From the NCBI RefSeq assembly GCF_034006665.1, contig NZ_JAVESI010000003.1, positions 1 through 64,000 of the forward strand: a stretch of DNA of 64,000 nucleotides, given 5' to 3'. Below the pieces are notes generated by a model. It was not told the DNA's origin. It worked only from the letters and a program-made list of their open reading frames with translations, and did not search any database. The stretch comes from Trichloromonas sp034006665 (GTDB lineage: Bacteria > Desulfobacterota > Desulfuromonadia > Desulfuromonadales > Trichloromonadaceae). This document shows positions 16,608-25,800 of the stretch, piece by piece (the stretch's first letter is position 1; each line of letters begins with the position of its first letter). Made by a program: the position numbers and the translations under genes.

Positions 16608-18674
16608 ATGGATCTGGAGCAACGCACGGTACGCAACATCGGCATCATTTCCCATATCGACGCCGGCAAGACCACCGTTTCCGAGCGGATTCTCTTCTAC
16701 TGCGGCGAGATCCACCGCATGGGCGAAGTCCATGACGGCTCGGCGACCATGGACTGGATGGACCAGGAACAGGAACGGGGGATCACCATCACCGCCACCA
16801 GCACCAGCTGCCGCTGGCGGGAGCTGTGGATCAATCTCATCGACACCCCCGGGCATATCGACTTCACCATTGAAGTGGAGCGCTCCCTGCGGGCGCTCGA
16901 CGGCGCGGTGGCCATCTTCAGTGCCGTCGAGGGGGTGCAGCCGCAGAGTGAATCGGTCTGGCGTCAGGCGGATCGTTACCGGGTGCCTCGCATCTGCCTG
17001 ATCAACAAGCTTGATCGCATCGGCGCCAATTACCGGGCGGTTCTGGAACAGATGCAGGAGCGGCTCGGCGCCCGCCCCGTCCTGCTGCAACTGCCCCTGG
17101 GGTGCGAAGGGGCTTTCGCCGGGGTGATCGATCTGCTTGACGAGCGGCTGCTGCGTTTTGACGAGACCGATCTGGGGAGTACGGTGCATGCCGAAACGAT
17201 TCCCGAGGATCTGCGGGAAGAAGTCCGGGCGGCCCGGGAGGCTCTTGTCGAGGCGGCGGCCGATTTCGACGACGGCATTCTCGCCGATTTTCTCGACGGC
17301 CGGGAGATCGATCCCTCTCAATTACGCGCAGCGCTGCGCCGGGGCACCCTGGAATGCCGGATTTATCCCGTTCTTCTCGGCTCGGCGCTGCGTAACAAAG
17401 GGATTCAGCCGCTGCTTGACGCCGTCGGTGCTTTCCTGCCCTCGCCCCTCGACCTGCCGCCAGTGCTCGCTCGGCATCCGCTCCACCCGGAGCAGGAAGA
17501 GTTTTTGCCCAGCGCCGCTGCCGGTCCCTTCTGTGCTCTGGCCTTCAAGGTGCTCGCCGATGAAGGACGCAAACTGACCTACCTGCGTATCTATTCAGGG
17601 CGACTCCGGGCCGGGGATGCGGTCTGGAACAGCACCCGGGGCTGTCACGAGAAGGTTGCCCGGCTCTTTCGCATGCACGCCCACCGTCGGGAGCGCCTCG
17701 ACGAGGCGGGGGCCGGGGACATCGTCGCCGCTGCCGGGCTCAAAAGTGTGCTCACCGGCGACACCCTCTGCGCCGTCGAGCATCCCCTGCTGCTGGCCGG
17801 TTTGACTTGCCCCGAGCCGGTGGTCTCCCTGGCGGTGGAGCCGAAGGGGGTGGACGATCGGGACAAGCTGCCGCCGGCCCTGGAGAAGCTGCAATGGGAG
17901 GATCCCACTTTCCGGGTGCGGGAGGACCAGGAGACCGGGCAGACCATTCTCGTCGGCATGGGGGAACTGCACCTGGAGGTGCTGACCACCCGCCTGGCGC
18001 GTGATTTCGGGGTCGAGGTCAAGACCGGCCGGCCGCAGGTGGTCTACCGTGAAACCTTGGGGCGGGAGGTGGAATGGCGCGAACACTTTCACCGGGAAGT
18101 GGAAGGGAAGGTACAGGACGGCGAGGTCTTGCTGCGCTTAACCCCCCTGTCCCGGGGGGAGGGACTACGGATTGTCCTTCCCCCCGAGGAGGGCTGCATG
18201 CTGCCACCGGAGTTGCGCGCAGCGGCCCGGCAGGGCTTGGAAGCGGCCTGTGCGGCGGGGCTGGTGGTCGGCTATCCCCTCACTGATCTGCGTGTCGAGC
18301 TGGTCGAGGCCCCCTTCGTACCGGGTCTGACCACCGAGCCGGGGCTGCGTGCCGCCATCCAGCGGGGCCTGGCCTTGGCCGCCCGGGAGGGGCGGCCGCT
18401 GCTTCTTGAGCCGGTTATGGCTATCGAACTTCTGGCTCCCGGCGATTACGCCGGCAAGGTGCTCGGTTCTCTGCAACAGAAGCGCGGGCGCATCGACGGC
18501 ATCGAGAGCCGGGGGGAACTGGAGGTGATCCGCGCCCGCGTGCCGCTGGTAGAGATGTTCGGCTACATGACGGAACTGCGCGGCGCCACCAAGGGACGGG
18601 GAACCTTCACCATGGAATTCTCCCATCATGACGATGCCCCCCCTGAGGTGCTGAGACGTTTCGGATTGCAGTGA
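16608..18674 (+). CDS. fusA: Elongation factor G paralogue (EF-G type II)
   Basis: A 688-residue translational GTPase of the EF-G family, which moves tRNA and mRNA through the ribosome or helps recycling. G1 HIDAGKTT near residues 16-23, G2 with RGITI near 63-67, G3 DTPGHIDF near 85-92 and G4 NKLDR near 139-143 are all present, followed by domains II to V (GMGELHLEVL near 451, HHDDAPP near the end). The gene stands alone rather than in a ribosomal protein operon, and its domains are divergent, so it is probably a second EF-G copy, not the main one. Start at 16608 follows a GGGGTGAG sequence. Confidence 0.87.
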   Translation: MDLEQRTVRNIGIISHIDAGKTTVSERILFYCGEIHRMGEVHDGSATMDWMDQEQERGITITATSTSCRWRELWINLIDTPGHIDFTIEVERSLRALDGAVAIFSAVEGVQPQSESVWRQADRYRVPRICLINKLDRIGANYRAVLEQMQERLGARPVLLQLPLGCEGAFAGVIDLLDERLLRFDETDLGSTVHAETIPEDLREEVRAAREALVEAAADFDDGILADFLDGREIDPSQLRAALRRGTLECRIYPVLLGSALRNKGIQPLLDAVGAFLPSPLDLPPVLARHPLHPEQEEFLPSAAAGPFCALAFKVLADEGRKLTYLRIYSGRLRAGDAVWNSTRGCHEKVARLFRMHAHRRERLDEAGAGDIVAAAGLKSVLTGDTLCAVEHPLLLAGLTCPEPVVSLAVEPKGVDDRDKLPPALEKLQWEDPTFRVREDQETGQTILVGMGELHLEVLTTRLARDFGVEVKTGRPQVVYRETLGREVEWREHFHREVEGKVQDGEVLLRLTPLSRGEGLRIVLPPEEGCMLPPELRAAARQGLEAACAAGLVVGYPLTDLRVELVEAPFVPGLTTEPGLRAAIQRGLALAAREGRPLLLEPVMAIELLAPGDYAGKVLGSLQQKRGRIDGIESRGELEVIRARVPLVEMFGYMTELRGATKGRGTFTMEFSHHDDAPPEVLRRFGLQ

Positions 18675-18851
18675 CGCTTCGGTTGCCATGGCGTTTTTGC
18701 GGGGTGCGGCGGAACGAAAGTTTCCGTGGTCAGCCTGATAAAAAGTTGTTATATTTGCCCTCCGTTCATGAGCTTTTAATATGAAATGCCCTGACGGCGC
18801 CTGCTGTAGCGCCTGGCGGCGGCTCCGTTTGCCCAGAAGAGAAGGAGTTTT

Positions 18852-21497
18852 ATGTCTCACTCGCGCCCCCGGGAAGTGCGGCTCAAGGACTATGCGCCGT
18901 CGACTTGCCTGGTTGATACCGTTGATCTGCGTTTCGATCTCGATGATGCCCGCACTCTGGTTACCGCCACGCTGAATCTGCGGCGTAATCCTGCTGCCGT
19001 TGCGGCACCGGTTCTCACCCTCTACGGTCGCGATCTGGAACTGCTCGGCCTGCGTCTCGACGGCCGGGAGCTTGGCGAAAGCGACTATCGGATCGCCGAA
19101 GAAACCCTGACGATTCCGGCGGTCCCCGAAACCTTCACCCTGCAGATCGAAACCGCCATCCGTCCCCAGGACAACGCTTCCCTCGAAGGCCTCTACACCT
19201 CCAGCGGCAACTTCTGCACCCAATGTGAACCCGAGGGTTTCCGCAAAATCACCTGGTTTCCCGACCGTCCCGATGTGCTCGCCCGCTATACCACCACCCT
19301 TGTTGCTGATCGCGGGCGCTATCCGGTCCTTTTGTCCAACGGCAATCTCGTCGAGAAGGGGGAGCTTGCGGGGGGGCGCCATTTCGCCCGCTGGGACGAT
19401 CCCTTCCCCAAGCCCAGCTATCTCTTCGCTCTGGTGGCGGGGGATTTGGTCGAGATCGCCGACCGTTTTACGACCGCCTCCGGGCGCGAGGTCGCCCTGC
19501 GCCTCTATGTCGAGGCACGCAACCGGAGCAAGTGCGAGCACGCCATGGCCTCCCTGAAGAAGGCCATGGCCTGGGACGAGCAGGTTTTCGGTCTGGAATA
19601 CGATCTGGATGTCTACATGATCGTGGCGGTGGACGATTTCAACATGGGGGCGATGGAGAACAAAGGACTCAACATCTTCAACTCCAAGTACGTGCTGGCC
19701 CGCCCGGAGACCGCCACCGACGCCGACTACCAAGGGATCGAGGGGGTCATCGGCCACGAATATTTCCACAACTGGACCGGCAACCGGGTCACCTGCCGGG
19801 ACTGGTTCCAGCTCAGCCTCAAGGAGGGGTTGACGGTCTTTCGCGACCAGCAGTTTTCGGCGGACATGGGCTCGGCGGCGGTCAAGCGCATCGAGGACGT
19901 GCGCCTGCTGCGCAACAGCCAGTTCCCCGAGGATGCCGGGCCCATGGCCCATCCGGTGCGCCCCGAATCCTATGTGGAGATCAACAACTTCTACACCGCC
20001 ACGGTCTACAACAAGGGGGCCGAGGTCATCCGCATGTATCACACCCTGCTCGGTCCCGAACGCTTTCGCCAGGGTTTGCGTCTCTATCTGGAGCGCCATG
20101 ACGGGCAGGCGGCGACCACCGACGATTTTCTGCGGGCCATGGCCGAGGCGGGCGGGATCGATCTTTCCCAATTCGCCCGCTGGTACAGCCAAGCTGGAAC
20201 TCCCGAATTGCAGATCGAAACCGCTTACGATGCCGCGAGCAAGACCTTCGAACTGCAAGTGCGGCAGAGCTGCCCGGCGACGCTGGGACAGCCGCTGAAA
20301 GAGCCGTTTCACATCCCCTTGGCACTCGGTCTGCTCGGTCCCGACGGCCGTGACCTCTCCCTGCGCCTGGCCGGAGAGGCGGCTGCGGTTGGAGCCGGGA
20401 CGCGGGTGCTCGATGTGCGGCGCGAATGCGAAATTTTCCGTTTTGTCGACCTGAAGGAGCGGCCGGTTCCGTCGCTGCTGCGCGGCTTTTCCGCCCCGGT
20501 GCGGCTGCGCGGCGACTGGCCCCGGGCCGATCTGGCCCTGCGCATGGCCCACGACAGTGACCCTTTCAACCGCTGGGAAGCCGGCCAGCAGTTGGCCTGC
20601 GATGTGTTGTTGGGGCAGGTGGCGGCGATCTCCGACGGCCGGACGGAGGCTTTTGACCCCCTCTTTATCGCGGCTTTTCATAAAACATTGAATGACCAGG
20701 AGAGTGATCCGGCGCTTCTCGCCCTCGCCCTCACTCTGCCCACCGAGACCTATCTTGGTGAGCAGCTGGAGGTCATCGACCCCGCCGCCATTCATCAAGC
20801 GCGGGAGGGGCTGCGTCGGCATCTGGCCGAAGCACTGCCCGATGATTTCTTCCGGGTCTATCGCCGTTGCCGGGAGACCGGCCCCTATCGTCCGGAACCG
20901 GCGGCCATCGGCCGGCGTAGCTTGAAAAACCTCTGTCTTGCCTACCTGATGAGCCGGGAGGATGCGGACTCCCTCTTTCTGTGTCTGGAGCAGTTCGAGA
21001 CCGCCGACAATATGACGGATGTCCTGGCTGCCCTCGGCTGTCTGGCCAACAGCGATGGCCCGCGTCGGGACAAGGCCTTGGCGCGTTTCCGCGAACAATG
21101 GGCGGATGATCCCCTGGTGCTGGACAAATGGTTCCTGCTGCAGGCGACCTCCCGACGCCCGCAGACCTTGGACGAGGTGCGCCGTCTGATGACGGATCCG
21201 GCCTTCAATATCCGCAATCCCAATAAGGTGCGCTCCCTTATCGGTGCCTTCTGTCAGGGGAATCCCGCGCGCTTTCACGCCGTCGGCGGGGAGGGCTACC
21301 GCTTCTGCGCCGATCAGGTGCTGGCCATTGATCCCTTCAACCCCCAGGTGGCGGCCCGCCTGCTCGGCGCCCTCAGCCGCTGGCGGCGTTATGACCCGCC
21401 GCGTCAGGAGTTGATGGGCATGGAGTTGCAACGGATTCTGGCGACCGAGGGGTTGTCCCCGGACTGTTACGAAATCGCCTCGAAGAGTCTTGCCTGA
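18852..21497 (+). CDS. pepN: Aminopeptidase N (M1 family)
   Basis: An 881-residue M1 zinc aminopeptidase of the E. coli PepN type that degrades peptides from their N-terminus in the cytosol. The substrate-binding motif GAMENKGLNIFN lies near residues 261-272, and the zinc site HEYFH, then 18 residues, then E in LSLKEGLT, lies near 299-325. The C-terminal helical domain is full length. An AGGAG site precedes ATG at 18852. A 17-base gap separates it from the next gene, so these are likely co-transcribed. No signal peptide is visible. Confidence 0.95.
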   Translation: MSHSRPREVRLKDYAPSTCLVDTVDLRFDLDDARTLVTATLNLRRNPAAVAAPVLTLYGRDLELLGLRLDGRELGESDYRIAEETLTIPAVPETFTLQIETAIRPQDNASLEGLYTSSGNFCTQCEPEGFRKITWFPDRPDVLARYTTTLVADRGRYPVLLSNGNLVEKGELAGGRHFARWDDPFPKPSYLFALVAGDLVEIADRFTTASGREVALRLYVEARNRSKCEHAMASLKKAMAWDEQVFGLEYDLDVYMIVAVDDFNMGAMENKGLNIFNSKYVLARPETATDADYQGIEGVIGHEYFHNWTGNRVTCRDWFQLSLKEGLTVFRDQQFSADMGSAAVKRIEDVRLLRNSQFPEDAGPMAHPVRPESYVEINNFYTATVYNKGAEVIRMYHTLLGPERFRQGLRLYLERHDGQAATTDDFLRAMAEAGGIDLSQFARWYSQAGTPELQIETAYDAASKTFELQVRQSCPATLGQPLKEPFHIPLALGLLGPDGRDLSLRLAGEAAAVGAGTRVLDVRRECEIFRFVDLKERPVPSLLRGFSAPVRLRGDWPRADLALRMAHDSDPFNRWEAGQQLACDVLLGQVAAISDGRTEAFDPLFIAAFHKTLNDQESDPALLALALTLPTETYLGEQLEVIDPAAIHQAREGLRRHLAEALPDDFFRVYRRCRETGPYRPEPAAIGRRSLKNLCLAYLMSREDADSLFLCLEQFETADNMTDVLAALGCLANSDGPRRDKALARFREQWADDPLVLDKWFLLQATSRRPQTLDEVRRLMTDPAFNIRNPNKVRSLIGAFCQGNPARFHAVGGEGYRFCADQVLAIDPFNPQVAARLLGALSRWRRYDPPRQELMGMELQRILATEGLSPDCYEIASKSLA

Positions 21498-21514
21498 CTC
21501 GGAAAAAGGTTTTC

Positions 21515-22399
21515 ATGGAGAATGATAAGGACGCATTGATCATCGGCTGCGGCGACATCGGTCGTCGGGTTGGACGTTTGCTGTCGGCTGCGGGGCGCAA
21601 GGTCGCCGGGGTGGTCTTCGGCGAGGAGAGCGCGGCAATGCTCGCCGGGACCGGTATCCGACCGCTGGTTGCCGATCTCAACGACCTGGAGGAACTGCGG
21701 GATTTGCCCACCTCCGGGGCGCTGGTCTTTTACTTCGCGCCGCCTCCCGGCGGCGGCATCACCGATCCCAAGGTCCGCAACTTCTGCGCCGTTGCAAGCG
21801 GCGGGCGTGCGCCGCGGCGGCTGGTCTATATCAGCACCAGCGGCGTGTACGGCGATTGCGGCGGCGCGGTGGTCAGCGAGGAGACCCCGGTCAATCCCCA
21901 GACCTCCCGGGCCAAGCGCCGCGTTGATGCCGAACAGACCCTACTGCTCTGGGGCGCGGAACAGGGAGTTGCCGTGATCATTCTGCGGGTTACCGGCATT
22001 TACGGCCCCGGCCGGATTCCCGTTTCGCGTCTCGCGGACGGTCATCCCCTGTTGCGCCTGGAAGAGTCGGCGACGACTAACCGCATTCACGCCGACGACC
22101 TGGCCCAAGTCTGTGTTGCCGCCGCCGAGAAGGGGGAGGCGGGGGAAATTTTCAATGTCAGCGATGGTCATCCCAGCACCATGACCGAATATTTCCTGGC
22201 TGTCGCCGAGCGGGTCGGTCTCCCTCGGCCACCCCTGGTTTCCCTGGAGGAGGCAAGGCGGGTAATGACGCCGCTGATGATTTCCTACCTGACCGAATCG
22301 CGGCGCATGGACAATACCCGTATGCTCAAGCGCCTCGGGGTCAAGCTGCGTTATCCGACTCTGGCCGAAGGGTTGCCGGCGAGCCTCGCCGGGAGCTGA
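21515..22399 (+). CDS. NAD(P)-dependent epimerase/reductase-like protein (YeeZ-like SDR)
   Basis: A 294-residue extended short-chain dehydrogenase-like protein. The dinucleotide loop is IIGCGDIGRRVGRLL at about 9-23, a variant of GxxGxxG. The region YISTSGVYGDCGG near 108-120 corresponds to the active-site segment, and the YGPGR stretch near 163 is typical of epimerase-like SDRs. The classical YxxxK pair is not clearly seen: AKRRVDAEQ takes its place. This suits the YeeZ-like branch, whose substrates are unknown. It is flanked by pepN (17 bases upstream) and a DUF2835 gene two bases downstream, so it sits inside a tight operon. Confidence 0.75.
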   Translation: MENDKDALIIGCGDIGRRVGRLLSAAGRKVAGVVFGEESAAMLAGTGIRPLVADLNDLEELRDLPTSGALVFYFAPPPGGGITDPKVRNFCAVASGGRAPRRLVYISTSGVYGDCGGAVVSEETPVNPQTSRAKRRVDAEQTLLLWGAEQGVAVIILRVTGIYGPGRIPVSRLADGHPLLRLEESATTNRIHADDLAQVCVAAAEKGEAGEIFNVSDGHPSTMTEYFLAVAERVGLPRPPLVSLEEARRVMTPLMISYLTESRRMDNTRMLKRLGVKLRYPTLAEGLPASLAGS

Positions 22400-22401
22400 C
22401 C

Positions 22402-22626
22402 ATGCCTCAGGCTCGCTTCACGTTGCATGTGCGGCCCGAGGAGCTGCTGCGCTACTATCGCGGCCGGGCGACGATGGTGGCGGTGACCGCCGACGACGGC
22501 AGCTGCCTGCGTTTTCCGGCGGCGAGCCTGCGTCCCTTCGTGACCCGGGAGGGGGTGCACGGCCGTTTCCTGATCCGCTTCGACGCCCATCTGCGTCTGG
22601 TGGAACTGCGGCGCATAAGCGGCTAG
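22402..22626 (+). CDS. DUF2835 family small protein
   Basis: A 74-residue protein that fits the DUF2835 family: RYYRGRATMVAVTADDG near 14-30 and the conserved LRPFVTREGVHGRFLIRF near 43-60. No function is known for the family. It begins 2 bases after the epimerase-like gene stop, which suggests translational coupling with it, and is the last gene before the cytochrome cluster. Confidence 0.75.
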   Translation: MPQARFTLHVRPEELLRYYRGRATMVAVTADDGSCLRFPAASLRPFVTREGVHGRFLIRFDAHLRLVELRRISG

Positions 22627-22660
22627 GAGGGTTTGCGCCAGAAACCTGTCCTTGGGTCGT

Positions 22661-22680
22661 GTATACTGTATACTGTATTT
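22661..22680 (+). promoter_or_regulatory. Repeated GTATACT element, likely promoter region of the cytochrome operon
   Basis: GTATACT occurs twice in tandem, followed by GTATTT, 148-167 bases before the 77-haem cytochrome start. Each copy contains the palindrome GTATAC and a TATACT -10-like hexamer. The leader up to 22828 is AT-rich at first (to about 22705). It could be the promoter -10 and/or a dimeric regulator site. I could not find a c-di-GMP riboswitch fold here. Confidence 0.35.
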
Positions 22681-22827
22681 AATAGTGTTAATTTTTTCTT
22701 TTGTGTGGCATTCTATTGCGCGCGATGCTGTGCGTAGGCGCGGCGACAACAAGAAGGACAAAGGCGCCGGGCAGGCGACAGGGGTGGTTGCCGCCGGGTG
22801 TTGAGCTACGAAATAGGGGAGGAGTCT

Positions 22828-25800
22828 ATGCCGATGTTGAAATCCGTTTTAACCTGCCTCTTTGCCGGTTTGCTGTTGACCGGCTCGGGAATCTGGGCGC
22901 AAGCCGCGAACCCTCGAGAAATCCCCCGGGACTGCGTCGATTGCCATGATGACAAAGGCAAGGATCTGGCCGCGCGGGGGGGTGCGCACCAGGAGGTCGG
23001 CTGTCGCGGCTGCCATGTCGGCCATCCCCTGGAGGGGCGCAAACCCTATAGCGATTGTGCCGAGTGTCACGATCCCGCGGCCTCGCAGCACTACACCCTG
23101 CCCGACTGTGCTTCCTGCCATGACCCGCACAAGCCGCTGGATGTCGATTTCTCCCACCTGAAGTCGTCCAGGGAAGTCTGCGCCAGCTGCCACGCCGATC
23201 CGATTCCGCCGAAGACCGGCCCCAATCCCCATGCCGAAATGGACTGTAACGAGTGCCATGTCATCCATTCCCAGATGCCCCAGTGCCTCGGGTGTCATGA
23301 GCCGCACAGTCAGGAGATGGGCCAGAAGGACTGCCTCGGTTGCCATCCGGCCCACGACCCCAAGTCGGTCAAGATGGATCTGACCCAGCCGCCGGAAGCC
23401 TGCGCCAGCTGCCACGGCGCCATCGTCAGTGCCATGAAGAAAAACGGCGGCGCCCATCGCGACATGGGCAACTGTTCCGAATGTCACAAATATCATCCCC
23501 CCGAAACGGGCCAACCGCCGGCTTGCGCCGATTGTCATGGGGCCAAGGAGAATAAACATTTCGCAGTCAAGAATTGCACTGGCTGCCACGATCCCCATAT
23601 GCCGCTGGCCAAGCCCTTGGCCGAGATGAAGAATACCCGCGAAGCCTGCGTCAGCTGTCATCCCGGTCCGGGTGAGGAGATGAAGAAGACCCCCAGCGCT
23701 CACTCCCTGATGGAATGCGTCGCTTGTCATCCCCGCCACGGCGAGGCGATGGCCTGCCTTGATTGTCACAAACCGCATAAGGCGACCATGGGCAACCAGG
23801 AGTGCGTCGGTTGTCATGCCCCCCATGCGCCGCAGGCGGCGGCGATCAGTACCAATGTCCCCGCCAGTTCCTGCGCCGTCTGCCATGAAGAGACGGTCAC
23901 CACCTTTGAGACTTCCGGCGCCATGCACAAGGAGAGTCTCGGCGGGTGCGGTGATTGCCATACCAAACATGGCGAAGCCAAATCCTGCCTAGAATGTCAC
24001 GAACCGCACAGCGAGTCGATGACCGCCAAGGATTGCCTGGCCTGTCATTCGCCCCATGCGCCTGCCGGGCTGGTTTATGATGAATCGGTGGCTCCGGAGC
24101 TTTGCGGCGCCTGTCATGAAGGCCCGACGACGGAACTGATCACGCAGGGGGGAGCGCACAAGGAACTCGGCTGCGCCGGCTGCCATGCCAAACACGGCGA
24201 TATTCCGGCGTGCGCCGATTGTCACGCGCCGACGGAGCGGGCCCATTTCGCCCTTAAGGATTGCGCCTCCTGCCATGCCCCACATGCGCCTCTGGCCAAG
24301 CCCCTGTCGGAAATGAAGGATCCTGAGCCGGCCTGCGCTACCTGCCACGGCGGCGTCATTGACGAATTCAAGCGCCATGGCGGCAAGCACCAGTCGGAGG
24401 TGGAGTGCCAGGAATGTCACCTGCGGCACCCGGCCAATGGGGAGAAGGCCCAGGTCGATTGCGCCTCTTGCCACGCCCCGGCCGACAAGCCCCATTATGC
24501 GCTCAACAACTGTGCGTCCTGCCATCACGGCCATCGCCCGCTGGAGCTCGATTTCGTCAAGGCCGGCGCGGTCAAGGAGGCCTGCCTCAGCTGTCACGAA
24601 GGGATCGTCACCGTGACTGAGGGGATTTCCAATCGTCACGACAACCTCGATTGCACCAAGTGTCACCTCACCCACGGCGAAGACACGCCGCAGTGCCTTG
24701 GTTGCCATCCTCCCCATGACGACAAGATGGGGGAAAAGGACTGTCAGGCCTGCCATGATCCCCACAATCCCATGGCTATTCGTTATCCGGAGCAGGTTGC
24801 CCCCGACCTGTGTGACGCCTGCCATGCGTCGGTGGTGGAGGAACTGAAGGCCAAAGGCGGCGCGCATCTGGATAAGGTCGGCTGCTCCTCCTGCCATCCC
24901 AGGCATAAACCGGTCAAGGACAGCGAGCCGCTGGCCTGTGCCGAATGTCATGCCCCCGAGGACAATCCTCACTTTGCCCTGAAGGATTGTCAGTCCTGCC
25001 ACGGACCGCACTCGCCCCTGGCCAAACCGTTGGCGGAGATGGCCAACGTCGGCGCCGCCTGTATCACCTGCCATGCCCAACCGAAAGCGGATATGGACAA
25101 GACGGGGGATGCTCACAGCCGCCAGGCCTGCATCGATTGTCATGCCGAACACGGCTATCTACCTGATTGCCGTGAATGTCACGAACCGCATTCCGAGTCG
25201 ATGACCCGGGAGGATTGCCAGAAGTGTCATCCTCCTCATGCCCCTTCCGCCCTGGCTTTTGATGCCAAGATCGAAGCCGACCTCTGCGGCGCCTGTCACG
25301 AGGGTCCGACCGCGCTTCTCGCAAAGGCCGGCGGCAAGCATCAGGCCGTCGGTTGCGGCGGCTGCCATCAGGAGCACGGGGCGGTACCGGCCTGCGCCGA
25401 TTGTCATGCGCCGTCCGAGTCGGCTCACTTCGCCGTCGAAGACTGCGTCAAGTGCCATCACCCCCACGCGCCGGAAGTCAAGGATCTCAGCCGTATCCGT
25501 GATGTGCGTCCAGCCTGTGTCTCCTGCCACGAAGGCCCTGGCAAAGAGACTATCGACTTCCCCAGCGTCCATTCGGAGATGGGCTGCAACGAGTGTCATC
25601 CCAAACATGGCGAGGCTCTGTCCTGCTTCGAGTGCCACGGCCCGCACAGTCCGCAGATGACTTACGAGGATTGTCTGCGCTGCCATGCGCCGCACAAGCC
25701 GACCATCGTCGATTTCTCCGGCAATCCTTCCACGGCTCTTTGCGGCGCCTGTCATGCCTCCCAAGTGACGGATCTCGACCGGCAGGGCGGTGCCCATAAG

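Noticed and set aside
18165..21431. A 1088-codon open frame on the minus strand over pepN and the EF-G gene
   Set aside because: It is antisense to two well-supported genes; its amino acid sequence has no family features and follows from high GC content.
22627..22827. A c-di-GMP (GEMM) riboswitch before the cytochrome genes
   Set aside because: Such switches often precede these genes in Geobacter, but the conserved segments are not present.
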